Part shown: positions 1-10,796 of the stretch, in pieces
Layout: the number at the start of each line of letters is the position of its first letter
Numbering within the stretch: position 1 is the stretch's first letter
Assembly: GCA_964030475.1 (NCBI GenBank)
Contig: CAXIPT010000007.1
Location: forward strand, 2,539,318-2,603,317
From: Tethya wilhelma
Lineage: Eukaryota; Porifera; Demospongiae; Tethyida; Tethyidae
Length of the DNA stretch: 64,000 bases
Direction: 5' to 3'
Notes under the pieces: model-generated
Seen by the model: the letters and a program-made list of their open reading frames with translations, nothing else
What the model was told of the DNA's origin: nothing
The model's database searches: none
Made by a program: the position numbers and the translations under genes

Positions 1-421
1 TTTATCGCACTGCCCATTGCTACACTACTAAGTCTTCAGTATTATAATGGTCTTATTGTATGCATGGGAACAGGCTAGCTCAAGAACCACAATGTGTAAG
101 ACTGGTTAATTCCCATTTAATTTATAAACCATAACTATGTGATAATGATTAATATAACTTACCCAACATCCATGTACCCACTTAACTTGACCACATGCAC
201 ATGCACCTGTTGCAAATGATCATGACACAATCATGTGTGTTTTGCATCGACTATACACTTGAAACTTGATATCACTGTGCATGCACCAATTGCATGCCAA
301 TGGATGATGCCATCTTGATCTTGTAACTAGTACAATGGGAGATATTTATAATTAATTTTAATAAGTTATGGAACTATTGTACAAATTATTGTATTTATGA
401 CACTGAGGATCCATGTTTGAG

Positions 422-545
422 CTAGGGATCAAGAATAAAAATGAAGTAGTCATGTGCCAAAATTGAGACCATGCCTTTTTCCAATACTTTATATCACACT
501 GCCCGTTCTTACACTATTCATTTTTTAAATTTGTTCATTCGGCAT
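422..545 (+). repeat. Family A repeat, 5' end fragment
   Basis: This stretch carries the recurrent end motif tgaagtagtcatgtgcc, then the 'ttac(t)gcactgcccattcctacac' type sequence in degenerate form and a 'tttgttcattc' tail. The same order occurs at 9295-9975, 10797-11475, 49385-49510, 55757-56215 and 62638-63382. Only the 5' part is present. The rest of 1-770 is AT-rich sequence in which I see no gene. Confidence 0.6.
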
Positions 546-773
546 ATGCATGCTCCTTGATTGACATGTGAATAAATACACATGCAGGCTCAGTGACCAG
601 CTTGCTAATTTAGTTTGAGGTCACACCGCAGATGGCCGTATGGACACACAAAATAATAATTATGATGTACAAACCAAAATAAATAGTAATAATCATGTTA
701 TTAGAAAAAAGACTATATTATAAATTATAGGCACTGAATTATGGACACATGCCATACATGTCATGCCTATATA

Positions 774-1629
774 GTAATACCAACTGGAGGCAGAGTAGTG
801 GATATAGGATGTGGACCTGGTATTCAAGGGGTCATCAGTGCTAGTTCAAAGAGTTGCGACATCACTTGCATGTGCTGAATATGTTGAGGGAAACAGAAAG
901 GAAATCACAAAATGGCTGGAAGGAGACAAGAACGCTTTTGACTGGAGCCCAGTTCTGAAGCATGTGACCACAATGGAAGGGAGAAGGTATAATAAAACAT
1001 GTAAACTGATTAATTTTGAATAATGAATGGTCCATTGATGAATATAAGCAGAAATTTACCAGGTCTTAATTAACATGATGTCATACAATTAAACTATGTA
1101 TACCCTTTACATTCCCATTTATTTCCAAAAATGTACTATTCAAATTAATAAATTATTGCATGATTATAGTGATTCAGAAACTGAATGGAGATCTACGGAG
1201 CAAAGGGTTCGCAATGCCATAAAGAAAGTTGTGCCCTGTGATGTCACAAAAGAAAATATGTTTGAAGATCCACTATCAGTCATGGGTGGCCATTTTGATC
1301 TTGTAATCACTACTCTGCATGTGTTTGGAGGTGGCATGTGATACTCATGAGCAGTTTTGTGCAGTGGTAAAAAGGATCGCCGATGTATTAAAACCTGGTG
1401 GTCATCTCGTGACTGTTACAGTGCTGAATGAATCATTTTACCACGATTCATTTGAATCTACCTCCAACAAGTTCTCTTGTCTTCCCATATCAGAAGATCA
1501 GCTCTTACAGAGCTTTAAGTTTGCTGGTTTCACTGTTGAGCAAAGGGTTTTAAGCCAAATAAGCTTAGAATGAAGGATTCTGATTATTCTGGTGTCCTTG
1601 GATTAATGGCAAGAAAAACTAGCCTATGA
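774..1629 (+). pseudogene. NNMT/PNMT/TEMT-family methyltransferase, broken
   Basis: A class I SAM-dependent small-molecule methyltransferase of the nicotinamide/phenylethanolamine N-methyltransferase family. The SAM-binding motif VDIGCGPG is at about 798-821. It is followed by the family-typical EYVEGNR...DAFDWSP-like stretch, a donor at 987 and an acceptor before 1170, which join in phase (AG|T). The second exon has CDVT and then VLKPGGHLV. Three frame changes are needed: near 840-870 (after the SAM motif), near 1318-1325 (ITTL to CLEVAC), and near 1560-1570, after which the family C-terminus GLMARK reads to a stop at 1629. No upstream initiator exon was identified. The family normally has about 260 residues in one frame, so this is a pseudogene or an error-rich allele. 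Confidence 0.7.
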
Positions 1630-2563
1630 AATTAATTTGATCAGATGTGTGCAAAATACTTTGTACAACTACTATAGTAAAAAAATAATATTATACTATT
1701 ATTTATTTTGTTATAATCAAATTGTATATATGGTTATAAATTGCACTAAGTTTTGTCCAAGATATATACCTCGTATGTAACTAGAGAGATCTGTGTAAAA
1801 TTCGGAATTTTGAATTCACAGTTTATTATTACAGTTGACAAATTTTCACATCATCATGCACGCACGTAAATACTAACGAACAGCTTATTAAAGCTGCAAG
1901 GTTAATATTGTCCATTGCCTTGACTTGCTTTGCTTTTTTCCCTCTCATATGGAGAAGTTTTAAATGAGATGGACATTTCAACTACAAGTTGTTGATTAAT
2001 GAAGCCTTTGATGCCATTATGTGCTAAGTAAATTCTTTCACTAATTTGCACTTAATGGATCAAAAGAAACCATGGTAACATGTTATGTATGTTGACTGAG
2101 ATGTCCCCATTATATACCTTTAAAAAAACTCGTGTAAACAACCTTCATTTTTTATTAAAATTATGTCAAAAGAATCCTTATGTATCACTCGATGAAAGCC
2201 TAGGCCTGTGTAGTGACTAATAGAAATTATTGTATGAATGTAATTTAGCCATGACTAAGTATATACAGGAAGTATGTATGGTACTCTTGGTTTTTGTGAT
2301 AAAGTCACTATTCCTACTGACAGTGTGTATTGTTCAGTTGTTGCATTTGCTGAGAATAGAGAGCCAGATATGATATATATCTTTGTCTGTCGATAACAGT
2401 TCTTAGATAAGTGGCCACAGCTATAGCAATGCTCACACGTGCGGCCTCAGACCCTAGCCGTTACACCTGAGTTAAGGATTTTGATATTGTCCGACATTCA
2501 AATCAGAAAAATCATTCAAATCAGAGAAACGCAAGTCAGAATTGAATATTGACACCCTTTTGA
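1630..2563. other. Intergenic, no gene seen
   Basis: AT-rich sequence without a convincing exon, ending at the single N at 2564 that marks a contig join. The last ~90 bases contain two near repeats of 'attcaaatcagaaaaatc' type. Confidence 0.6.
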
Positions 2564-2564
2564 N

Positions 2565-3858
2565 GTACTTGTAGTTAAAGTGATCAATGAAATGTGGTTT
2601 GGGCCTCAACATGGAACTCCTAGCGGTTTCTTTTCCATGAACGACATCAGGGCTATTCAAAAGAAAATTGCAAAAGTGATTGACATTGAGCAAATCTATA
2701 TTCGTCTCGTAGATGTGGATGATGGCTGTTTGCAATTGTCCTTTGAACTTTTGCCATCTCCAGAAGTTCCCGTTTTTCCACTTACTACTTCTCAACTGAG
2801 TGAGCTTATAGGACTTGGTATTATTGTCCTCTACCAACCAACATTACATGAACTAACCATTGATCAATCTGCCACATGTAGCCAAGAAGAGACTCCTTCC
2901 ACTGATGACCAAGAGAGACCTGTTGTTACTCCACCCACTAATATAATAGAGACTCCTCCCAAAAGAGACAAAGAGACCCCACCCATTCCACCTGCTAATG
3001 ATGGAGGGACCCCTGTCATTCTCACAACTGATGACGACAGAGAGACATCTATTCTACTTGCCACTAAGGACAATGAGCCACCTGTTATTGAATCCACTGA
3101 TGACAGTGAGACACAGCAGTTCCCAATAATGGACAGCTTGATCCATTCGACTCAGTTCACTGACAGTGGCAACATTGAAGGTACGACATACTGCCGTGAG
3201 TGTATGTGGAATGCCAGTGATCACATACCAATAATAATTATTTAAGCTAGTATAGAAAAACTCATTTGGCTTCCCTATAATTATTATTTTGAATTCAAAT
3301 TGCATGGGCTGTACATAGCTACCATGTTAAACCTACTAACTATACGACAATGATAACTATTAATACTAGGTGTTCAAATCCAAAAGCTATCTGATATTTA
3401 AATTTTCCTAAACATGGTATATACATAGGAAAAATTCTTAACGGGTTGTCATATTCAAAAGTTCACATTTTAAATTTTTGGCAATTTTTTTATTTTCATA
3501 AAATTAATGTTGTTTTCTACAAAGAAAAGTTTGAACAGCAAAAATTTCCTTATTAATCTATGGTAGTGATCTCATAATTATAGCTATTTCAAACTGTGCA
3601 GACTTGAAATCCTTGTCCCCAAAAGAACGTCTTAAAACATTTACCTCAAGTTCTGTGGTAAGTCAATTTTGTTGTTGATAATAGTATGTTAGTAATTAAG
3701 TATCTCTGCATGACATGTCATCTATTAAGGGATATGTGCAAAATTATATATCAATATTGCAATTTATCTATATAGGTATGCATGTATTATAGTGATTTCA
3801 TTGCTTAAATTATAATTTATAGGCATGGAAGAAGAGGTACATAGAGAGCCATAAACGA
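2565..3858 (+). CDS. CARD/coiled-coil gene, copy 1 (partial)
   Basis: A partial copy of the gene described at 5264-8604. The first base after the contig join is already inside the large exon. It encodes the conserved block ending in RLVDVDDGCLQLSFELLP, then a Pro/Thr/Asp-rich tail of imperfect ETP-containing repeats, to a donor at 3181. Exon 3602-3657 (19 codons with the split codon) and exon 3823-3858 (12 codons, AWKKRYIESHKR) follow with matching phases. The copy ends in a CT repeat and a second single N at 4157, so the last two exons are missing. It is nearly identical to the other copy but reads straight through the point where that copy is inverted. It may be a tandem duplicate or the other haplotype placed in series. 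Confidence 0.65.
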
Positions 3859-4084
3859 GTAAGTTAGTATTATAATGATTTTAATTCTTGTTGTGGTAGG
3901 AACATTGCAATGCCTTAATTCAATTAAGTGTGTTATAGACCTATATAGGCCGATACATACTACATATTATAGGCATATACACCTACATGTACACCAATAA
4001 TTAAGGACAGCTGCGTGTGAATATTATGATGTACATGTAGCAATAATATAACATGATCACATGCACTAAAGTTAACTTGTTTTT

Positions 4085-4087
<3 letters not shown>

Positions 4088-4156
<69 letters not shown>
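4088..4156. repeat. (CT)n microsatellite at contig end
   Basis: About 34 CT units, ending at the N at 4157. The same repeat lies at 7750-7818 at the equivalent place in the other copy of the gene, just upstream of its fourth exon. Confidence 0.95.
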
Positions 4157-4184
4157 NCAATAGCACTCACTACGAGTGCTGAGG

Positions 4185-4366
4185 AAAGTTTTTGTGAGCT
4201 TTAGGCCTTGCATGCTGTTGGTAATCTGTCATTGAGAGCCTCTGAGCAACTTTGAAGGTTTAATTTTGTTTGACTAGATTTTTCAAGTATAGTGGCCAAC
4301 ATTTTGTATGGTGTCTATGGGACAGCTGGCCCATTCCTACTATACGTACTACCGTACGTATGATAT
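4185..4366 (+). repeat. Family A repeat, 3' end fragment
   Basis: It matches the 3' part of the full repeat at 62638-63382. It contains 'ggccttgcatgc', 'gagagcctctgagcaa' and the terminal segment 'cccattcctactatacgt...ccgtacgtatgata'. It sits where the downstream exons of the minus-strand EMI-EGF gene would be expected. Confidence 0.7.
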
Positions 4367-4507
4367 ATCCCACAACATGTACTGATAGGCTAACCACTAG
4401 GAGACTAAAGGGTGCCAGAGGAAATTGCCTAATTGCTTTGAGTTACAGACTTCAATAGTTTGTAGCCAGGCACCCACAACCAATACTACGAGAGCCTGTT
4501 AACTTAC

Positions 4508-5138
4508 GTGTTTCACAGTGTGTTCCTATTGTTCCTGGTGCACAACTGCAAGTATTAGGAGCTATACACGTCCCTCCATTCTCACAGGATGGGTTACAGA
4601 TAGCTGTATATTTATGGGCAACAAACACATGACATTGTAGGTTAATACTCCACAGTTGAATCAGAAACAAACATATCATATTTACGTTCGCAATGGTTAT
4701 CGCTTGCCAGTCTGTATCCACGGCAACACCGATGAGCTGTTCTATAGACTACACGTGATCTAGTCTCCAATACTGAGCGATAACGAGACCTGAATTAAGA
4801 ACAGTACAGTGTTCAGTGACAGTGAGACTCATGAGGATTGCGTATGTTAGTGATGAACATGTTGCTTACTTGGCACATCTGCAGCAGTCCCATATTCCAC
4901 ACACAGTGTAGACAGTTGTTCGATCTGACCGATACACTGGATAGTATTCCACAAAGCTTGTAGTGTAGGAGCACAAGCCAGCTGTCGGAAGATATAATTA
5001 TTTTTATGCAGTTGAATATTATAGATGGTCTAATAATAATCATTTACGTTGATTAGTAGCTAGTACACTTTTCCAGCCACCAGTTGTCAAGCTCAATATG
5101 ATCAGCCCTATAAGAATACTTCCAGACATTCTACACAT
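4508..5138 (-). CDS. EMI-EGF secreted protein (MEGF-like), 3' incomplete
   Basis: Four exons read leftwards: 5138-5048, 4981-4870, 4789-4686 and 4603-4508, all with GT-AG borders and matching phases. The first exon starts MCRMSGSILIGLIILS, a clear signal peptide; a second in-frame ATG is at 5129. Exons 2 and 3 make an EMI-like domain: Cys-rich, with PVYRS, then VCGIWDCCRC, then VVYRTAHRCCRGY. Exon 4 is one EGF-like module (CNPSCENGGTC...CSCAPGTIGTHCE) with symmetrical phase 1 borders. EMI followed by EGF repeats is the layout of the MEGF10/11-type engulfment receptors. Later exons are not found: a repeat fragment and the contig end at 4157 follow. The start lies 125 bp from the divergent CARD gene at 5264. 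Confidence 0.72.
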
Positions 5139-5263
5139 TAATTCGTGCCAACAATCCGAGCTCGAGCCAAGCTGCATGCATGTAGTAAGGTAAGGTACTG
5201 AAATCAATTTTCTTACTACGCATGCGCATACAACTGTTGGAATTTCTGTAACTCTGTAAGCGG
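5139..5263. promoter_or_regulatory. Shared upstream region of divergent EMI-EGF and CARD genes
   Basis: Only 125 bp separate the two proposed start codons. The interval contains the palindromic CGCATGCGCA also seen upstream of other genes and within repeats here. No clear TATA box is visible. The CARD gene start at 5264 is provisional. Confidence 0.4.
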
Positions 5264-7747
5264 ATGTGGTCAATTGCGTGGGGGTGTGTCTGGCTCAAAA
5301 AAATTAACCATGGAAGTGAAAAAGTCTCGGTTTCAGAAGTCACTGCTGTGCCCGTGGGTGAAATTTCTGAATCTGTTAGATACAAAGTATTTGTTCAGAA
5401 TTTTCCTCGTTTGGTGGAAGCTGTAAGACCAGTGTTCAATAACAGGTGGCTCATTGTCCTTAGTGGCAAGTAGAATAGGTGTCTCTCTGTCGTCATCAGT
5501 TGTGAGAATGACAGGGGTCCCTCCATCATTAGCAGGTGGAATGGGTGGGGTCTCTTTGTCTCTTTTGGGAGGAGTCTCTATGTTATCAGTGGGTGGAGTA
5601 AAAACAGGTCTCTCTTGGTCATCAGTGGAAGGAGTCTCTTCTTGGCTACATGTGGCAGATTGATCAATGGTTAGTTCATGTAATGTTGGTTGGTAGAGGA
5701 CAATAATACCAATTCCTATAAGCTCACTCAGTTGAGAAGTAGTAAGTGGAAAAACGGGAACTTCTGGAGATGGCAAAAGTTCAAAGGACAATTGCAAACA
5801 GCCATCATCCACATCTACGAGACGAATATAGATTTGCTCAATGTCAATCACTTTAGCAATTTTCTTTTGAATAGCCCTGATGTCGTTCATGGAAAAGAAA
5901 CCGCTAGGAGTTCCATGTTGAGGCCCAAACCACAGTTCATCGATCACTTTAACTACAAGTACTGGACCTGAAGCAGGCGAGTTTATGACATTTGGGGGGA
6001 TTTCAAAAATATTTCTTTCACTAAATTGTTTGAATCTCTGAACATAACCCTTTAAATATTCCAGACATTCTTTGCAGTGTTTGTCAATGATTTTCTCCAG
6101 GATTCCATAATTGATGAAAGAGATATACTCGTGACGAATCAGATATATCTGTATGTCAGCAACTGTTGTCAATGTTTTTAATTCATCACTGTGTTTGTCC
6201 TGAATCTGTCTAGGGAAACGATGGCCCGAAGAAAAGACTGTGCGTATTATATCTTTTATTGGGGTTTTGTTTCGCTCTAAAGCATCGAATACATTGTCTG
6301 AAAAATCTAAAAACTCTTGAATTACAGTATCAGTATCATCAATGAGTTGATGTTTAAGAGTTTCTTTTTCGTCTTCATTCAAACGGCTCACATTGAGATT
6401 TGGAAATGACCTCTCTCGCTTTTGAGGACATCGTGAGCGATTCTTAAAGTATGCCTCAATACTACAATGTCCACAGGGACATTGAAAACCATATTCTACT
6501 GATAAAGAGTCAGAGTGTCCACTAGTTCTGTTTTCAGGAATCTTTGTTTTAGGATCAACTGCCCCTAGAAGCTCTGAAGAAAGTTTCGTAAAATTCAGTT
6601 CTTGGAGAGTACGTACAAAATCATCAAAAGCTGTGTCACTATCTTTTATTTTGGAGAGGATCTGACTCATCAGAACGCTTGCTCTGTCATATTCATGTAC
6701 ATGTTGATTCTCTGCTTGAGTTTTGTTATAGTCAGAGATCAATGACTTTGAGAGGGCATTGACAGCGAACTTCACAACCCACTGATGACAGTGAGACACC
6801 GCAGTTCCCAATAATGGACAACTTGATCCATTCGACTCAGTTCACTGACAGTGACAGCATTGAAGGTATATGACATACTGCCGTGAGTGTATGTGGAATG
6901 CCAGTGATCACATACCAATAATAATTATTTAAGCTTGTAGAAAAACTCATTTGGCTTCCCTATTAATAATTATTATTTTGAATTCAAACTGCATGGGTGC
7001 ATGGGCTGTACATAGCTACCATGTTAAACCTACTAACTATACGACAATGATAACTATACTAGGTGTTCAAATCCAAAAGCTATCTGATATTTAAATTTTC
7101 CTAAACATGGTATATACATACGAAAAATTCTTAACGGGTTGTCATATTCAAAAGTTCACATTTTAAATTTTTGGCAATTTTTTTATTTTCATAAAATTAA
7201 TATTGTTTTCTACAAAGAAAAGTTTGAACAGCAAAAATTTCCTTATTAATCTATGGTAGTGATCTCATATAGCTATTTCAAACTGTGCAGACTTGAAATC
7301 CTTGTCCCCAAAAGAACGTCTTAAAACATTTACCTCAAGTTCTGTGGTAAGTCAATTTTGTTGTTGATAATAGTATGTTAGTAATTAAGTGTCTCTGCAT
7401 GACATGTCATATCTATTAAGGGATATGTGCAATAATTATATATCAATATTGCAATTTATCTATATAGGTATGCATGTATTATAGTGATTTCATTGCTTAA
7501 ATTATAATTTATAGGCATGGAAGAAGAGGTACATAGAGAGCCATAAACGAGTAAGTTAGTATTATAATGATTTCAATTCTTGTTGTGGTAGGAACATTGC
7601 AATGCCTTAATTCAATTAAGTGTGTTATAGACCTATATAGGCCGATACATACTACATATTGTAGGCATATACACCTGTACACCAATAATTAAGGACAGCT
7701 GCGTGTGAATATTATGATGTACATGTAGCAATAATATGACATGATCA

Positions 7748-7822
<75 letters not shown>

Positions 7823-8604
7823 AATTGGTATCCCTCACAGTTCAAAGCAGTCTATGAGCAAATGCTGAGGGAGAGTGAAGAGGTATGTATCATAATAATA
7901 TTATTACAAGTAGTAAAAAAAAATTAATAACAGTTTAGGAATGGGTATAGTGCCATAAAAAGTATAATGAAACAAGCCAAGACTCTGAATTTCGGCACAT
8001 GACTACTTCATTTTCAGTCTTCATCATGTCATAGTATACAAGGTCCTTTGACTCCTGATTGTAAATTAAATGAAGTATATCAGCAATCATGCAGGCAACC
8101 TATGTGACATGATAAGTCTTTGGTACAAAAAAATGAAGTAGTCATGTGCCAAAATTCAACGTCTTGGCTTAAATTATTTTATTACTTTTTATGGCACTGC
8201 CCATTCCTCTTGTTTAGCCTAGCTCATAATACCAATACCCACATGTGGGTATAGCATGAGATGCTGCATGTAAACCTGCCAATATTAATCTAAATTGAAC
8301 GCTATAACTAAGTCAGCCAATGACAGCCGCCTAGCTTCATTCCAGAAGTTGAAGGCTATTATATATATAGCTTTCATCTGTATAATGTATCATAATAAAT
8401 TATTATACAATGATACAGCGAGTGAACTACCTAAAAGATAAATTGGCCAATACGACTGATGATGCTATGAGGAATCAACTTGTGGGGTTGATTGAAGAGG
8501 GTGAGAATGAAGTCAAGACATGGAGTGAGGGTGTGCAACAATGGAAGGAGAAAATTAACGAAGCTGAGTCAGAGCTACTTATCCTAGAGGAAACAAATGA
8601 TTGA
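5264..8604 (+). CDS. CARD + conserved module + coiled-coil protein, copy 2
   Basis: Exons on the plus strand: a large exon 5264-6865 whose middle (5435-6778) is inverted, then 7291-7346, 7515-7550, 7841-7882 and 8419-8604, the last ending in TGA. All small exons have good GT-AG borders and phases. With the middle part read in its original direction the protein has about 640 residues. It has an N-terminal region, a CARD-like helical bundle (residues around SLISDYNKTQ to FDDFVRTLQELN), a Cys-rich patch (CPCGHC), a module ending RLVDVDDGCLQLSFELLP, a Thr/Pro tail and a C-terminal coiled coil. The module resembles an unnamed domain I recall from cnidarian and sponge immune-type proteins. The likely role is as a signalling adaptor or receptor fragment, which is inferred. 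The start codon is the first in-frame ATG and is uncertain. Confidence 0.6.
5435..6778 (-). CDS. Inverted segment of the CARD gene's large exon
   Basis: This segment is open on the minus strand for more than 440 codons, carrying the CARD, the Cys-rich patch, the conserved module and the Thr/Pro tail. At the left edge the plus-strand frame ends ...VEAVRPV and the segment's own frame begins VVKFAVNAL, so turning it round joins them in frame. At the right edge its end (...NEPPVIE) would meet 'ccactgatgacagtgag', the continuation seen unbroken at 3090-3110 in the other copy, with one base missing at the join. Confidence 0.75.
7750..7818. repeat. (CT)n microsatellite
   Basis: A pure CT run that serves as the pyrimidine-rich tract upstream of the acceptor for the exon at 7841 of the CARD gene. 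Confidence 0.9.
7945..8212. mobile_element. Family A foldback element
   Basis: Two inverted arms of about 80 bp: 7945-8030 ends '...cggcacatgactacttcatttt' and 8126-8210 begins 'aaaatgaagtagtcatgtg'. They flank about 95 bp of unrelated sequence. The arms correspond to the 5' end of the family A repeat, so this is a non-autonomous foldback. It lies in the intron between exons 7841-7882 and 8419-8604 of the CARD gene. Confidence 0.7.
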
Positions 8605-9294
8605 GGAAAGGTATACTGATATTATTATTATTATTATAGTGGAAAAGTAAAAAAGTAAAATTAATGTAGTTGTTGTGAGACTTGTTCTCTCCGCCATGCT
8701 GTTATTGCACAATGGAAGGAGTAGTCACAACACATTATGTTCCTTCAGCTCTATATCTATATGCATGTGTATCCTGTATAATACATACCATGCATATATT
8801 ATATACGATCAATGATCATTATCATGATTAATGTCTGATGTGTCTTGTTATCATACTAATAGCTGTGGTATTATTGTGCATATCATGGACTGGTCCTTAT
8901 ATTGTTTGTGGTAAATTCCTAATGTATAACTTCATTACTTTCTTACTATTAATTTTAATGTTCTGTTTTTGTCAGTTGTATCATTTGTTGCTATATGTTT
9001 CAAAGAGTGATTCAGTAAAAATCCGTCTATATGAGCATTGCAGCTTACTACACATACAGAAAATTTAATGATATGATATGTCACATGAAGCCATGAAGCC
9101 TGAAGGCAGTCAAAGACTCATGCACGTACATACACTCCTCAATGATCAATAATGCATTATTAATAGGAGTCCCAATGTATTACATTCTCTAGTTCTCTGA
9201 TCACAATTAATGCCAACTCTCATGTATATATTATTATACCAAAACCTCGTGAATCTGTATATTAATATTCGATTTGATATCAATGTACAATTAT
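8605..9294. other. Intergenic, no gene seen
   Basis: AT-rich sequence downstream of the CARD gene stop, with a short TTA run near 8620. The single open stretch at 8838-9068 is hydrophobic but shows no family features. Confidence 0.5.
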
Positions 9295-9976
9295 TATCAT
9301 ACGTACGGTAGTACGTAGAAGGAATGGGCCAACTGTCCCATAGACACAATACAAAATGTTTATGCTCATAAACTCTCAGAGAATGACAGCTAAGCCTTTA
9401 AACACAGATTAAAGCCTCCCTTGGATAGTTTTCTAACTGCATGCATCAATAAAACTCAAGGAAACTCTCTAGAGCACCGAGAAAGCGCTGGTGGGAAGCC
9501 AGAACAGTGCGGTTTTGTTTTCTTCTTCCTTCCTAACTGACAAACATGAATGCGCCAATTTCCAAGTTGCACTGCAGTGCAACTTGAATTCATCCGAACT
9601 ACTTCCTTTTCACGGTACTCGTTTGGTGCCTAAAAGCTATACAACAAGCAAAATCTAGGCATTTTAAAAACTTTGGTATAAAATACTGTACTTGCATGTT
9701 GCCATCTCGATGTAGGTAAGAGTGGTCAATAGACCACGTGGTTTGCATGCATGTAATGCACATGCGCATCCAGTGCAGTAGCTCCTGCTTTTTGTAGAGA
9801 CTGCATGCATGACCAGTCTTTGATAGCTTATATATACTCCATTGTAATTGAGCACCTTAGTGACTTATATTGTATAGATCATTGCATTTACGACACTGAG
9901 GATCCATATTAGGGATCAAGAATAAAAATAAAGTAGTCAGGTGCCTATATTTAAAGTCCCAGCCTTTTTTCTGTGT
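9295..9976 (-). mobile_element. Family A repeat, minus-oriented copy
   Basis: It starts with the terminal palindrome catacgtacggtagtacgta and 'ggaatgggccaactgtccc', and continues through the internal 'accacgtggt' segment to 'aaataaagtagtcaggtgcc'. It is a near full-length inverted counterpart of 10797-11475. Together the two copies bracket the satellite at 9977-10795. No coding capacity is visible. Confidence 0.75.
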
Positions 9977-10795
9977 CTTGATCAGAATTTGACATCGATT
10001 GGTTTTGAAATTCATTAGTTTGACGTCAATAAGTTTTAATATCGATAATTCAACATCAATCATTAATCAGAATTTGACATTGATTGGTTTTGACATCAAT
10101 TTGACATCGATTGGTTTTAACATTGATCAGAATTTGACATCGATTGGTTTTAACATCGATCAGAATTTGACATCGATTGGTTTAAACATCGATCAGAATT
10201 TGACATTGATTGGTTTTAACATCGATCAGACTTTGATGTCGATTGGTTTTGACATCGATTGGTTTTAACATTGATCAAAATTTAATATTGATTGACATCG
10301 ATTGGTTTTAAGGTAACATCGATCAGAATTTGACATCGATTGGTTTTAACATCGATCAGAATTTGACATCGATTGGTTTTGACATCGATTGGTTTAAACA
10401 TCGATCAGAATTTGACATCGATTGGTTTTAACATCGATCAGACTTTGATGTCGATTGGTTTTGACATCGATTGGTTTTAACATTGATCAAAATTTAATAT
10501 TGATTGCATGGTTTTGACATCGATTGGTTTTAAGGTAACATCGATCAGAATTTGACATCGATTGGTTTTAAAGTCGATCAGAATTTGACATGGATTAGTT
10601 CTAACATTGATCAGAATTTGACATTGATTGGTTTTGACATCGATTGGTTTGAACATTGATCAGAAATTGACATCGATTGGTTTTAACATTGATCAGAATT
10701 TGACATCGATTGGTTTTGACATCGATTGGTTGTAACATCGAACAGAATTTGACATCGATTGGTTTTAACATCGATCAGACTTTGACATCGATTGG
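9977..10795. repeat. 33-bp satellite with higher-order period
   Basis: A tandem array built from a 33-bp unit (core gatcagaatttgacatcgat followed by tggttttaacatc) mixed with shorter half-units. Diagnostic variants recur at a longer spacing: 'ctttgatgtc' at 10231 and 10443, and 'aggtaacatc' at 10311 and 10533, a higher-order period of about 212-222 bp. Because 33 is divisible by 3, the array gives a false 11-residue repeat ORF. It ends at the single N at 10796. Confidence 0.9.
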
Positions 10796-10796
10796 N

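Noticed and set aside
4045..4156. CRISPR-like or phage features
   Set aside because: Repeats here are simple sequences or MITEs in spliced animal DNA; no spacer structure or bacterial genes.
4001..4213. Arg-Glu repeat ORFs over the CT microsatellite (also 7633-7845)
   Set aside because: Simple-repeat translation running into an N and across known introns.
5454..5971. Plus-strand ORFs opposite the inverted CARD-gene segment
   Set aside because: Shadows of the minus-strand coding sequence; the same shadows appear opposite 2580-3245.
8838..9068. 76-residue hydrophobic ORF as a small membrane protein
   Set aside because: AT-rich codon bias produces Phe/Leu/Ile; no conserved copy or splice evidence.
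9999..10268. ORF of 11-residue repeats (SIGFNIDQNLT type)
   Set aside because: It is the translation of the 33-bp satellite; unit length divisible by 3 keeps the frame open. No start, splice or signal features.
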